A stretch of DNA of 8,176 nt from Bacillota bacterium (GCA_023461495.1 JAEYLA010000124.1:1-8176); one strand, 5' to 3'. Numbered from the stretch's first letter, positions 1 to 6,109 are shown. Program-made: numbers and translations. The notes: generated by a model from the letters alone, not told the origin.

Positions 1-591
1 ATGCCGGTTTGTCTGAAACGCCTCAAGCGCTTCCCCGATGCCGCGCCTCTGAAACTGCGGCAGCACTTCGAGCATGCCGATAGAACCTTCCGCGTGCTCG
101 CCGATAAAGCCCGCAAGCTCCCCTTCCACATAAGCGCCGTACATCACGCCCGCATTGAGCTGTTCGAGCAGATAGTCAGGGTCCAGATGGTGGGAATACC
201 ACTGCGCCACAAACGGAAGATGCGTATGATCGAGCACTTTTATCACGAGCTGCTTTGCAGGCCCTTTCACTGGCTCCCGCTCAAGGTATACCGCCTGCAC
301 GCATGCAAGGGAGGCATGCAGGTGAAGTGTTTCTTCAACCAGCGGAATGGTGAACGGCTGGTGCGCCACAAACAAATCTGCGCGGGGAATCAGGTTGAGC
401 ATGCTGCGCGCCGTATGCGCGTCCTTCGCGCTCATCATATAGACGTCTGCCGCCGTATGCCGCAGCAGCACGCCCGCCTTTGCAGCAAACAGGAGATCGC
501 CCTTTTCCCGCCGGATCGCTTCAAGCATATCGATATGCAGCAAAGCGTCCTCATTCAGATACGTGAGCGCCAACGGCATGTTCATGATCAT
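1..591 (-). CDS. GNAT family N-acetyltransferase, 3' end cut by window edge
   Basis: The reading frame is open from an ATG at 591 to the window edge without a stop, giving 197 N-terminal residues. The last ~50 residues carry the GNAT core: a beta-strand pair (GAYVEGELAGFIGEH), then a strand leading into Q181-R182-R183-G184-I185-G186. This matches the Q/R-x-x-G-x-G/A acetyl-CoA pyrophosphate-binding motif of the family, so the protein probably transfers an acetyl group from acetyl-CoA to an amine; the substrate cannot be told. The first ~120 residues are a less conserved N-terminal domain, as in two-domain GNAT proteins. A Shine-Dalgarno AAGGA (596-600 on the complement) lies 4 nt before the ATG at 591 and 10 nt before the in-frame ATG at 585, so the start is 591 or 585. 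The plus-strand open frame over the same bases is its antisense shadow. The missing C-terminus should contain the rest of the acetyl-CoA fold. Confidence 0.8.
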   Translation of the reverse strand, partial: MIMNMPLALTYLNEDALLHIDMLEAIRREKGDLLFAAKAGVLLRHTAADVYMMSAKDAHTARSMLNLIPRADLFVAHQPFTIPLVEETLHLHASLACVQAVYLEREPVKGPAKQLVIKVLDHTHLPFVAQWYSHHLDPDYLLEQLNAGVMYGAYVEGELAGFIGEHAEGSIGMLEVLPQFQRRGIGEALEAFQTNRH

Positions 592-667
592 TCATTCCTT
601 ATCCGCAGGCATACCGCAGGGATATGCCGCCATCTTTTTATGCGTGTGAATGCGTTTACCGCCATCC

Positions 668-697
668 ATTGTACACCAGCCTGAGAAAGGCACGCAA
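668..697 (-). promoter_or_regulatory. Candidate sigma-A promoter of the GNAT gene
   Basis: On the complement strand, TACAAT (668-673, five of six to consensus) is preceded at 18 nt by TTGCGT (692-697, only TTG conserved). It lies ~77 bases before the GNAT start and just downstream of the terminator at 705-740, which would leave the GNAT gene needing its own promoter. The -35 box is weak, so the call rests on the -10 box and the position. Confidence 0.45.
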
Positions 698-704
698 GGC
701 GTTG

Positions 705-740
705 TGAAAACGAAAAGAGGGCGAGGCAAAAGCCCCGCCC
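705..740 (-). terminator. Intrinsic terminator after the flavin-binding lipoprotein gene
   Basis: Read on the minus strand, GGGCGGGGC (740-732) pairs with GCCTCGCCC (727-719) across a TTTT loop. This 9-bp, very GC-rich stem contains one G-U pair and is followed by TCTTTTCGTTTTC. It begins about 20 nt past the lipoprotein stop codon (761-763). It should end that transcript before the GNAT gene. Confidence 0.85.
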
Positions 741-760
741 ACATATGCTATGATGTAGTC

Positions 761-2476
761 TCAGCCAACGGAAAGTTCAATCTGCTGGCGCTTGTCAAAG
801 GAAGCCTTTATGGCGGCAAGGATGTTGCCGTGGCCGTCGTTCAGGCTCATGGTGGCGCTACTTACAACATCCGCAAGTTCCTTCTTTTCGTCCTCGGTCA
901 GCGCGCCGTACTTAGCTTGGTCTTCCGGCTTATCAGACTCCGCCTTTAACGGCCTGCCGTTGAGGTCGGAGCAATACTTCTTGAACCATGCTTCCACTTC
1001 TTCCACGGTCTTGCCGACGAACAGCTTCTGGAACGCATCCATCTGTTTGCTCCAGGTGCCGGTTCCCATCACATAGCCTTCGCCGCGGTCACGCTTGGTG
1101 AGCCAGGAGTTGACTTCCGCAACGTAGTTTTCTTCGGTATCCGCAGTCTTGCCGTCCACCTTTCCATCGTGGTCGGCGTCGTTGTTGTAGCCGCCCTGGC
1201 CGGGGAAGCCGCTAAAGTGCGGCATGCTCTCGCCGTCATAGTTCGGGGTGGCATATTCGAGCTGATCGATATAGATCGCGAGGATCTTGCCGTCCGCGTC
1301 AAAGAGGGTGTTTGCAAACACCTGGTTGATACTGTACACGGGCACTTCCTGATCATCCTTGCCAGGCCCGATGCGCGGCGTGTTGTTGAGGCCAAAGCCA
1401 AGCGCTGCGGCGGAGGTGATTGCAAGGGGAACCCTAGTTTCATAGGCGTTCTTGATGGCGGCAAGGATGTTGCCATGGCCGTCGTTCAGGCTCATGGTGG
1501 CGCTACTTACAACATCCGCAAGTTCCTTCTTTTCGTCCTCGGTCAGCGCGCCGTACTTAGCTTGGTCTTCCGGCTTGTCGGACTCCGCCTTTAACGGCCT
1601 GCCGTTGAGGTCGGAGCAGAATTTATTGAACCAGGCTTCCACTTCCTCCACAGTCTTGCCGACAAACAGCTTCTGGAACGTATCCATCTGCTTGCTCCAG
1701 GTGCCGGTACCCATCACATAGCCTTCGCCGCGGTCACGCTTGGTGACCCAGGAGTTGACTTCCGCAACATAGTTTTCTTCGGTATCCGGGGTCTTGCCAT
1801 CCACCTTTTCATCGTGGTTGGCGTCGTTGTTGTAGCCGCCCTGGCCGGGGAAGCCGCTGAAGTGCGGCATACTTTCGCCGTCATAGTTCGGGGTGGCGTA
1901 TTCGAGCTGATCTACGAACAGGTTCAGGATTTTGCCTTCGCCGTCAAAGAGAACGTTTGCAAACACCTGGTTAATGCTGTATACGGGTACTTCCGTATCA
2001 TCCTTGCCCGGGCCGACGCGCGGCGTGTTATTGAGGCCAAAGCCCATGTAGACTTCCGCCGCGGCAATGGATGCCGGACCTTCTTCAACAGGCGCTTCCG
2101 CCGCGGGAGCGGGATAGGCGGCAGGATCCAAAGCGTTATTGACCGCATAGATGATAGCCTCGCTGGTCACAGTCGCGCCGGAAATGATATCCACGTTTGT
2201 GGAGCCGGCTTCCACGATCTTGGCGGGCAGTTCGTCAAGCGCCTTTGTGCCGATATTCTTGGTTTCCTTCTCCCCAACGGCCTTTATGTCCACGATTTTG
2301 TCGCCATCCATGGTGACGGTAACGGTGACTTCACCGCCAAAGCCTTTGCCTGTGCCGGTAAGCGTCTTTGTCTGCGCGGCAGCGGGCGTTTCGGCCGGGG
2401 CCTGTGCCGGGGCGCTGCATGCGGCGGTGCCAATCAGCATCAGAGCAATCAGCGTCAGGGCAATCAGTTTACGCAT
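761..2476 (-). CDS. FMN-binding (flavinylated) lipoprotein with two tandem FMN-binding-like repeats
   Basis: A 571-residue exported protein. The start at 2476 is fixed by GGAGGT (2483-2488) 6 nt upstream and by the signal peptide that begins there; upstream in-frame ATGs have no such site. Residues 1-19 are a lipoprotein signal ending in TAA-C20, a slightly atypical lipobox, then an Ala/Pro linker. Residues ~36-116 form an FMN_bind domain (GEVTVTVTMDGDKIVDI, then D96-I-I-S99-G-A-T102); T102 is the expected site of covalent FMN attachment by an ApbE-type transferase, as in NqrC and RnfG. After another Ala/Pro linker come two near-identical repeats, residues ~145-341 and ~360-556. Each has a VGKTVEEVEAWF helix and ends in D-V-V-S-S-A-T-M-S, with threonines 327 and 542 aligned to T102. 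The likely role is extracytoplasmic electron transfer by membrane-anchored flavins. No ApbE or electron-donor complex is in the window. Binding of FMN by the repeats is inference. Confidence 0.85.
   Translation of the reverse strand: MRKLIALTLIALMLIGTAACSAPAQAPAETPAAAQTKTLTGTGKGFGGEVTVTVTMDGDKIVDIKAVGEKETKNIGTKALDELPAKIVEAGSTNVDIISGATVTSEAIIYAVNNALDPAAYPAPAAEAPVEEGPASIAAAEVYMGFGLNNTPRVGPGKDDTEVPVYSINQVFANVLFDGEGKILNLFVDQLEYATPNYDGESMPHFSGFPGQGGYNNDANHDEKVDGKTPDTEENYVAEVNSWVTKRDRGEGYVMGTGTWSKQMDTFQKLFVGKTVEEVEAWFNKFCSDLNGRPLKAESDKPEDQAKYGALTEDEKKELADVVSSATMSLNDGHGNILAAIKNAYETRVPLAITSAAALGFGLNNTPRIGPGKDDQEVPVYSINQVFANTLFDADGKILAIYIDQLEYATPNYDGESMPHFSGFPGQGGYNNDADHDGKVDGKTADTEENYVAEVNSWLTKRDRGEGYVMGTGTWSKQMDAFQKLFVGKTVEEVEAWFKKYCSDLNGRPLKAESDKPEDQAKYGALTEDEKKELADVVSSATMSLNDGHGNILAAIKASFDKRQQIELSVG
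810..1399 (-). repeat. Tandem repeat copy 2 (C-terminal) of the lipoprotein gene
   Basis: This 590-nt block aligns without gaps to 1455-2044 at a constant offset of 645 nt (215 codons), separated by a 55-nt linker. It encodes residues ~360-556. Against copy 1 I count 16 amino-acid changes in about 197 positions. The part at 810-973 differs from 1455-1618 at only three bases, much closer than the rest. Confidence 0.95.
1455..2044 (-). repeat. Tandem repeat copy 1 (N-terminal) of the lipoprotein gene
   Basis: This is the partner of 810-1399 and encodes residues ~145-341. The boundaries are sharp: similarity begins at the codons for GFGLNNTPR and stops after AAIK. Differences concentrate in the DGEGKILNLFV / DADGKILAIYI segment and in the Asp-rich loop (DANHDEKVD versus DADHDGKVD). 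Confidence 0.95.
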
Positions 2477-2501
2477 TGAATTACCTCCAAAAATAAATAT
2501 A

Positions 2502-2525
2502 TTTGCAGCGCTATTGCGCGACAAA
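2502..2525 (-). promoter_or_regulatory. Leader hairpin before the lipoprotein ribosome binding site
   Basis: On the minus strand TTTG-TC-GCGC (2525-2516) can pair with GCGC-TG-CAAA (2511-2502) around an AATA loop, with one mismatch and one G-U pair. It is followed by an A/T-rich run (ATATTTATTTTT) and then by the GGAGGT site. It could be an mRNA-stabilising hairpin, a weak attenuator, or chance; the stem is too imperfect to call a terminator. Confidence 0.3.
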
Positions 2526-2583
2526 CCGAACAATGAGCAAGCGATCAAACATGGCGAAAATGTGTCAATTTATTAACGTATGT

Positions 2584-2612
2584 ATCATAGCATAACGCTA
2601 TGTTTTCGTCAA
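2584..2612 (-). promoter_or_regulatory. Sigma-A promoter of the lipoprotein gene
   Basis: On the minus strand TTGACG (2612-2607) and TATGAT (2589-2584) are separated by exactly 17 nt; each matches the consensus at five of six positions. Transcription would start near 2577, giving a leader of about 100 nt before the ATG at 2476. Dyads at 2606-2637 and 2586-2602 overlap it. Confidence 0.75.
2586..2602. promoter_or_regulatory. Dyad CATAGC-N5-GCTATG next to the -10 box (possible operator)
   Basis: A perfect 6-bp inverted repeat with a 5-nt centre lies between the -35 and -10 boxes of the lipoprotein promoter and overlaps the -10 hexamer. A protein bound here would block RNA polymerase. It is short enough to arise by chance. 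Confidence 0.3.
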
Positions 2613-2637
2613 TGTGTGATTGTTATAACATTGACGA
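2606..2637. promoter_or_regulatory. 10-bp perfect inverted repeat over the -35 box (candidate operator)
   Basis: TCGTCAATGT (2606-2615) and ACATTGACGA (2628-2637) are exact reverse complements separated by 12 nt. The half-site centres are about 22 bp apart, near two helical turns, as expected for a dimeric regulator on one DNA face. The left arm contains the -35 box (2607-2612) of the lipoprotein promoter. The spacer region also includes the palindrome TGTTATAACA (2621-2630). A further GTCAAT element is at 2564-2569. The regulator is unknown; the WYL protein encoded at 4025-4930 is one candidate. Confidence 0.5.
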
Positions 2638-2708
2638 GTAGTTGGATATCCGTTACTAGATTTTACTTATTGGAAAGAGCCTGTACCAACGATAGTGCGA
2701 TGCAGGAT

Positions 2709-2737
2709 TTGCTTCCCCGCCCCGGTTTACATATAAT
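2709..2737 (+). promoter_or_regulatory. Candidate sigma-A promoter of the phosphodiesterase operon
   Basis: A perfect TATAAT (2732-2737) lies 17 nt after TTGCTT (2709-2714; only TTG matches). Transcription would begin near 2744, 36 nt before the ATG at 2780. The -10 box is convincing and the -35 box is weak, so an activator may be needed. Confidence 0.55.
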
Positions 2738-2779
2738 AAACATGGCAGTCTATACGTTCATCCAAGGGAGGAAAACGCA

Positions 2780-3994
2780 ATGCGGCAGGTCAAGCATCTC
2801 ATCATGGTCTCTTTGGACGCCGTGGACAATGCGGACGTCTCATATTTAAAGACGCTGCCCGGCTTTCGCGCGCTGGTTCACCGCGGAACGCTTGTGGAGC
2901 ACGTCTCCCCCACGTTCGTCACGAACACCTACCCGATCCACAGCTCCATCATCACGGGCGTATACCCGCACAAACATGGCCTGATCGAGAATTTGAAGAC
3001 ACAGCCGGGAAAAGCGCATCCTGACTGGAACACGCAGGCAGCGCTCCTTCGCGCGCCGACCCTCTACCAAAAGGCGGCCGAGGCAGGGAAAACCGTATGC
3101 TCCATCCTCTACCCGGTCACGGAAGGGGCCAAGATGTGCGTCAACGTACCGGAAATTCCCGGGCATATGCCGCTTTTCAAGCGCGCGAAGCGTACCCTAG
3201 GCGCAAATCCGGGGTATTTAATCAGCTGTGTGCTAAGAAACCTCAAATACAAAAAGCGCAGCGGCGTCGCCGGCCTTGACGATTTGACCACCGCCTGCGC
3301 CATCGATATGCTGCGCCGCAAAAAGCCCAATCTGCTGCTGTTGCACCTGTTGGATGTGGACGTCAACAAGCACGACTATGGCCCCAACAGCCGGGAGGCA
3401 AAGGAAGCAGTCGCCCGCCATGATGAACGTTTGGTAAAGCTTTCGGCGGCGCTCCAAAGCCTGTTTCGGCCGGAGGACTATGCGCTGATCATCTTCAGCG
3501 ACCACGGCTGCCTGCCCGTACATACGGCAATCGATCCCAACGATGCCTTAAAGCAACATGGCCTCATCCGGGAACCGGCAACATCTCCCAAGGCGTTTGA
3601 CGCGTTCTTCCATAACGCGGGCGGCACGGCATTTTTGAAGGTATACCAAAACGAAAAACAGAAAGCGGTACAGCAGGCGCTGGAGTCTCTGCAACAAGAA
3701 CCCTGTGTTTCCCGGCTGCTGACAAAGGAAGAGATGGACATCGGCGGATTTTCGAAGGAGTTTTCATGCGGCATAGAAGCCGCGGACGGCTATTGCTTTG
3801 GCAAATTCCATCTTGGCCAGCACGGTTATGCGCTGCGCGACACGGGGTACCACCCCTTCTACCTCGCGGCAGGCTCCAATATTGCGGCAGGACGTACGCT
3901 TTCAGGCGGCTATGTTGTGGATATCTGTCCGCTTGCCGCGGAGCTTTTGGGGCTTGCGCCTTGGGAAATGGACGGCAAAAACCGCTTATCCTGA
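2780..3994 (+). CDS. Alkaline phosphatase family protein, type I phosphodiesterase/nucleotide pyrophosphatase-like
   Basis: A 404-residue protein of the alkaline phosphatase superfamily (Phosphodiest/NPP branch), which hydrolyses phosphodiester or phosphomonoester bonds with two metal ions. The signature is complete: D13 in MVSLDA, T50 in NTYPIH (the NPP nucleophile threonine), D194 and H198 in DVDVNKHDYGP, D241-H242 in FSDHG, and H348 in GQHGY. The segment SSIITGVYPHKHGL after the nucleophile is typical of NPPs. No signal peptide or membrane segment is visible, so the enzyme should be cytoplasmic, unlike many secreted NPPs; its substrate cannot be deduced. AAGGGAGG (2764-2771) lies 8 nt before the ATG. 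It is the first gene of a probable operon, 30 nt ahead of the WYL regulator gene. That link suggests it is regulated with, or acts on the same small molecule as, the downstream ligand-binding proteins (inference). Confidence 0.88.
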   Translation: MRQVKHLIMVSLDAVDNADVSYLKTLPGFRALVHRGTLVEHVSPTFVTNTYPIHSSIITGVYPHKHGLIENLKTQPGKAHPDWNTQAALLRAPTLYQKAAEAGKTVCSILYPVTEGAKMCVNVPEIPGHMPLFKRAKRTLGANPGYLISCVLRNLKYKKRSGVAGLDDLTTACAIDMLRRKKPNLLLLHLLDVDVNKHDYGPNSREAKEAVARHDERLVKLSAALQSLFRPEDYALIIFSDHGCLPVHTAIDPNDALKQHGLIREPATSPKAFDAFFHNAGGTAFLKVYQNEKQKAVQQALESLQQEPCVSRLLTKEEMDIGGFSKEFSCGIEAADGYCFGKFHLGQHGYALRDTGYHPFYLAAGSNIAAGRTLSGGYVVDICPLAAELLGLAPWEMDGKNRLS

Positions 3995-4024
3995 AGTGTC
4001 TTGGGCTGAAAAGGGAGCATTCTC

Positions 4025-4930
4025 ATGCAAATCAACCGCCTGTTTGAAATTGTCTACCTGCTGCTCAACCGCAAAAGCATGACGGCAAAGGAGCTTGCCG
4101 CGCATTTTGAGGTTTCGCAGCGTACCATTTACCGGGATGTAGAGACGCTCGCGCAGGCAGGCATTCCCATATTCGCGCTCAAGGGCCAGTCCGGCGGCAT
4201 CCGCCTCACTGAAAATTTTGTGTTCAACCGCTCCTTTCTCAATGCGGAGGAACAGGAAAATCTGCTTTCCTCTTTACGCGGCATGGAAGCCGTGCAGCCC
4301 GAGGTTGCAAAGCCGGTGCTCGGCAGGCTTTCGGCGCTGTTTGGGCTCGAGGGGCTTGACTGGATCGAAGTGGACTTCTCCCTTTGGGGCGGCCAGACGG
4401 AAGTCAGCGCGCTCTTCTCCCAGCTCAAAAACGCCATATTCGCACAGCGCGTCATCCGCTTTCACTATAGCGGCATGCGCGGCGATGCGGCGACGCGTGA
4501 GGCGGAGCCAGTGAAGCTCATCTTCCGCGGGCGGGACTGGTACCTCTTAGCATTTTGCCGGGAAAGAGAGGAATTCCGTTTTTTCAAGCTGCTGCGCATG
4601 CGTGAGGTTCGTTTGCTGCCCGAAGCGTTCACAAGAAAGCCCCTGCCCGATCTGAAAGCAAGTGCGCCTGCCTACGCCGCCCCTATGGTGGAGGTAACGG
4701 CGCGCATTGCAAAGAGTATGGAATACCGGGTGCGGGAGGAATTCCCGAAAGAGCGGTGCGAACAGCTTGAAGACGGCAGCTTCCTTGTCCGCTTTTCTAT
4801 GCCGCACAACGCGTGGCTGAGTGAATATCTGATGACCTACGGAGCGCAGCTTGAGGTGCTCTCCCCCGAGAAGATCCGGGAAGAAGTGGTTGCGACGCTA
4901 AAAAATACGCTCAGCCTGTATCAAATATGA
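4025..4930 (+). CDS. YafY-type HTH-WYL transcriptional regulator
   Basis: A 301-residue DNA-binding regulator. Residues ~1-60 are a winged HTH of the HTH_11/DeoR type (recognition helix around SQRTIYRDVETL, residues 31-42, then the wing GQSGGIRL). Residues ~138-205 are a WYL domain with the name-giving W172-Y173-L174 after GRD and the conserved FRFFKLLRMREVRLL segment. The rest (~220-301) is the WCX C-terminal extension. WYL domains sense small molecules or nucleic-acid ligands and switch DNA binding; the ligand here is unknown. AAGGGAG (4011-4017) is 7 nt before the ATG. The gene lies 30 nt after the phosphodiesterase gene and 69 nt before two GyrI-like genes; regulators of this family often neighbour such genes. 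The length is normal for the family. Confidence 0.92.
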   Translation: MQINRLFEIVYLLLNRKSMTAKELAAHFEVSQRTIYRDVETLAQAGIPIFALKGQSGGIRLTENFVFNRSFLNAEEQENLLSSLRGMEAVQPEVAKPVLGRLSALFGLEGLDWIEVDFSLWGGQTEVSALFSQLKNAIFAQRVIRFHYSGMRGDAATREAEPVKLIFRGRDWYLLAFCREREEFRFFKLLRMREVRLLPEAFTRKPLPDLKASAPAYAAPMVEVTARIAKSMEYRVREEFPKERCEQLEDGSFLVRFSMPHNAWLSEYLMTYGAQLEVLSPEKIREEVVATLKNTLSLYQI

Positions 4931-4955
4931 CACGCTGTTGTCCACATTCCCATGC

Positions 4956-4968
4956 TATGCTCTGCATA
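4956..4968. promoter_or_regulatory. Small dyad TATGC-N3-GCATA before the first GyrI-like gene
   Basis: This 5-bp perfect inverted repeat lies in the 69-nt gap after the WYL gene. A CAAATATGA direct repeat flanks it (4922-4930 and 4970-4978). I found no convincing -35/-10 pair here, so transcription probably reads through from upstream. It may be an operator or simply chance. Confidence 0.2.
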
Positions 4969-4999
4969 CCAAATATGATGAAAAGAGAGGCATACCGGT

Positions 5000-5455
5000 A
5001 TGCAGTATGAAATCGTAACATTGCAAAGGAAGACCATCTTCGGCGTTCAGGCAAGAACCTCCAATCTGGACCCGCAAATGCACCAGATTATCGGTGGACT
5101 GTGGCAGACGTTATTTTCAGGGGATATGTTTTCGCGCATTCCCGGAAAAGTAAACGACCGGTCCATCGGCCTGTACTCCGGCTATTCCCCGGACAAAACA
5201 GAATATGACGTGACCGTCGGCTGCGAGGTGGACGGTACTTCTCCCCTGCCGCAAGAGATGGTTGCGGCTATCATTCCTGCGGGGCGCTATGCGAAATTCA
5301 CCGCCATTGGGGATGATGTCGATACCGTGGGCAAGCTATGGGGAGAAATCTGGAACATGCCGCTTGACCGGGCCTATACGGGCGATTTTGAAGAGTATTT
5401 TCCAGCACCCGAGGGGGAGCCGCGCGAAATCCACATCTACATTGCGCTGCGCTAA
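5000..5455 (+). CDS. GyrI-like effector-binding domain protein (single domain)
   Basis: A 151-residue stand-alone GyrI-like/AraC effector-binding domain, similar in layout to integron-associated Cass2-type proteins. It begins with a strand (YEIVTLQRKTIFGVQARTSN) and a helix with a conserved Trp (GLWQTLFSG). The GLYSGY...YDVTVGCEVDG strand pair and the IPAGRYAKFTAIGDD turn follow, then a second helix (VGKLWGEIWNMPLD) and the final strand REIHIYIALR. Such domains bind hydrophobic or cationic small molecules, and related proteins modulate gyrase or multidrug regulators; no DNA-binding segment is present. GAGAGG (4985-4990) is 9 nt before the ATG. It follows the WYL regulator gene by 69 nt and precedes a second GyrI-like gene by 12 nt. 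It may act as a sensor, sequestering protein or hydrolase; which one is not shown by the sequence. Confidence 0.85.
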   Translation: MQYEIVTLQRKTIFGVQARTSNLDPQMHQIIGGLWQTLFSGDMFSRIPGKVNDRSIGLYSGYSPDKTEYDVTVGCEVDGTSPLPQEMVAAIIPAGRYAKFTAIGDDVDTVGKLWGEIWNMPLDRAYTGDFEEYFPAPEGEPREIHIYIALR

Positions 5456-5467
5456 AAGGAGGCAAGT

Positions 5468-6109
5468 ATGGAAAAGCTGGATTATAAAAAGGCGTACAAA
5501 GATTTGTATCTGCCCAAGGCGGATCCTGCAGCAATTGAGGTGCCACCCATGCAGTTTTTGATGGTGGAGGGCTGCGGCAACCCGAACACGCCGGGCGGGG
5601 AATATGAAAAAAGCGTGGGGCTTCTGTATTCGCTTGCCTATACCATTAAAATGAGCAAGGCCGGAAGCGAGGTGGAAGGGTATTTTGAATATACCGTACC
5701 GCCGCTCGAAGGGTTGTGGTGGCTTTCCGACGGCGGAACATACGATGTTCTCAAAAAGGACAAATTCCGTTTCTGTTCCATGCTGCGGCAGCCGAAGTTT
5801 ATTACGCAGGAAATATTCCGCTGGGCGTGCGGGGAGGTAGCGCGCAAAAAGGGCATTGATACCGCAACAGCAAAGCTCGCGCCCTTTGAAGAAGGGTTGT
5901 GCGTGCAGTGCATGCATATCGGCCCCTACGATGAAGAGCCGCAGACGCTTTTACGCATGCAGTGCTTTATGGAGGAAAACGGCTATGCGGATGATGTCGG
6001 CGAAATACGCCGACATCATGAAATTTACCTGAAGGACCCATTGAAGACCAAGGCGGAGAATTTGATGACCGTACTGCGGCACCCGGTACGACGGATACAA
6101 CCCTCATAA
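5468..6109 (+). CDS. GyrI-like small-molecule-binding protein (COG4832-type)
   Basis: A 213-residue cytosolic protein of the longer GyrI-like family. Recognisable landmarks are the N-terminal DYKKAYKDLYLPK, FLMVEGCGNPNT, the VPPLEGLWW core, SMLRQPKFIT, EGLCVQCMHIGPYDEEP in the second half, and the RRHHEIYLKDP / VLRHPVR ending. Two GyrI-like half-domains form a ligand cleft in this family; natural ligands are generally unknown. AAGGAGG (5456-5462) lies 5 nt before the ATG and directly after the stop of the previous gene, so the two are almost certainly co-translated. Lack of close similarity to the preceding GyrI gene argues against a recent duplication. A 12-bp perfect hairpin lies within its last 120 bases (5991-6019). 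No terminator directly follows the stop; the next one is at 6243-6282, inside the downstream gene. Confidence 0.87.
   Translation: MEKLDYKKAYKDLYLPKADPAAIEVPPMQFLMVEGCGNPNTPGGEYEKSVGLLYSLAYTIKMSKAGSEVEGYFEYTVPPLEGLWWLSDGGTYDVLKKDKFRFCSMLRQPKFITQEIFRWACGEVARKKGIDTATAKLAPFEEGLCVQCMHIGPYDEEPQTLLRMQCFMEENGYADDVGEIRRHHEIYLKDPLKTKAENLMTVLRHPVRRIQPS
5991..6019 (+). other. Intragenic 12-bp perfect inverted repeat
   Basis: ATGATGTCGGCG (5991-6002) and CGCCGACATCAT (6008-6019) are exact reverse complements around AAATA. It lies in codons for DDVGEIRRHH, part of which is conserved in the family. No T-run follows on either strand, so it is not an intrinsic terminator. It may be an mRNA stability or processing structure. 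Confidence 0.6.

Noticed and set aside
1..684. Long plus-strand open frame (227 codons) at the left edge
   Set aside because: It is antisense to the GNAT gene, has a His/Arg-rich composition typical of shadow frames, and begins at the window edge without a ribosome site. The minus-strand product has a clear acetyl-CoA motif.
810..2044. Direct repeats considered as a mobile element or CRISPR-like array
   Set aside because: There are only two 590-nt copies, they are in frame within one gene and end at domain boundaries. No terminal inverted repeats, transposase or short spacer pattern is present.
2477..2548. Upstream in-frame start for the lipoprotein (ATG at 2548)
   Set aside because: It would put 24 extra residues in front of a normal lipoprotein signal, has no ribosome site, and would translate across the leader hairpin; the ATG at 2476 has GGAGGT at good spacing.
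1814..2576. Plus-strand open frames opposite the lipoprotein gene
   Set aside because: They mirror the codon bias of the minus-strand gene, two of them exist twice because the gene is duplicated, and none has a plausible ribosome site or recognisable domain.
2621..2660. TTGACG at 2631-2636 as the -35 of a second plus-strand promoter
   Set aside because: At 16-18 nt spacing no acceptable -10 box follows (TACTAG is the best); the TATAAT at 2732-2737 is a better promoter for the phosphodiesterase operon.
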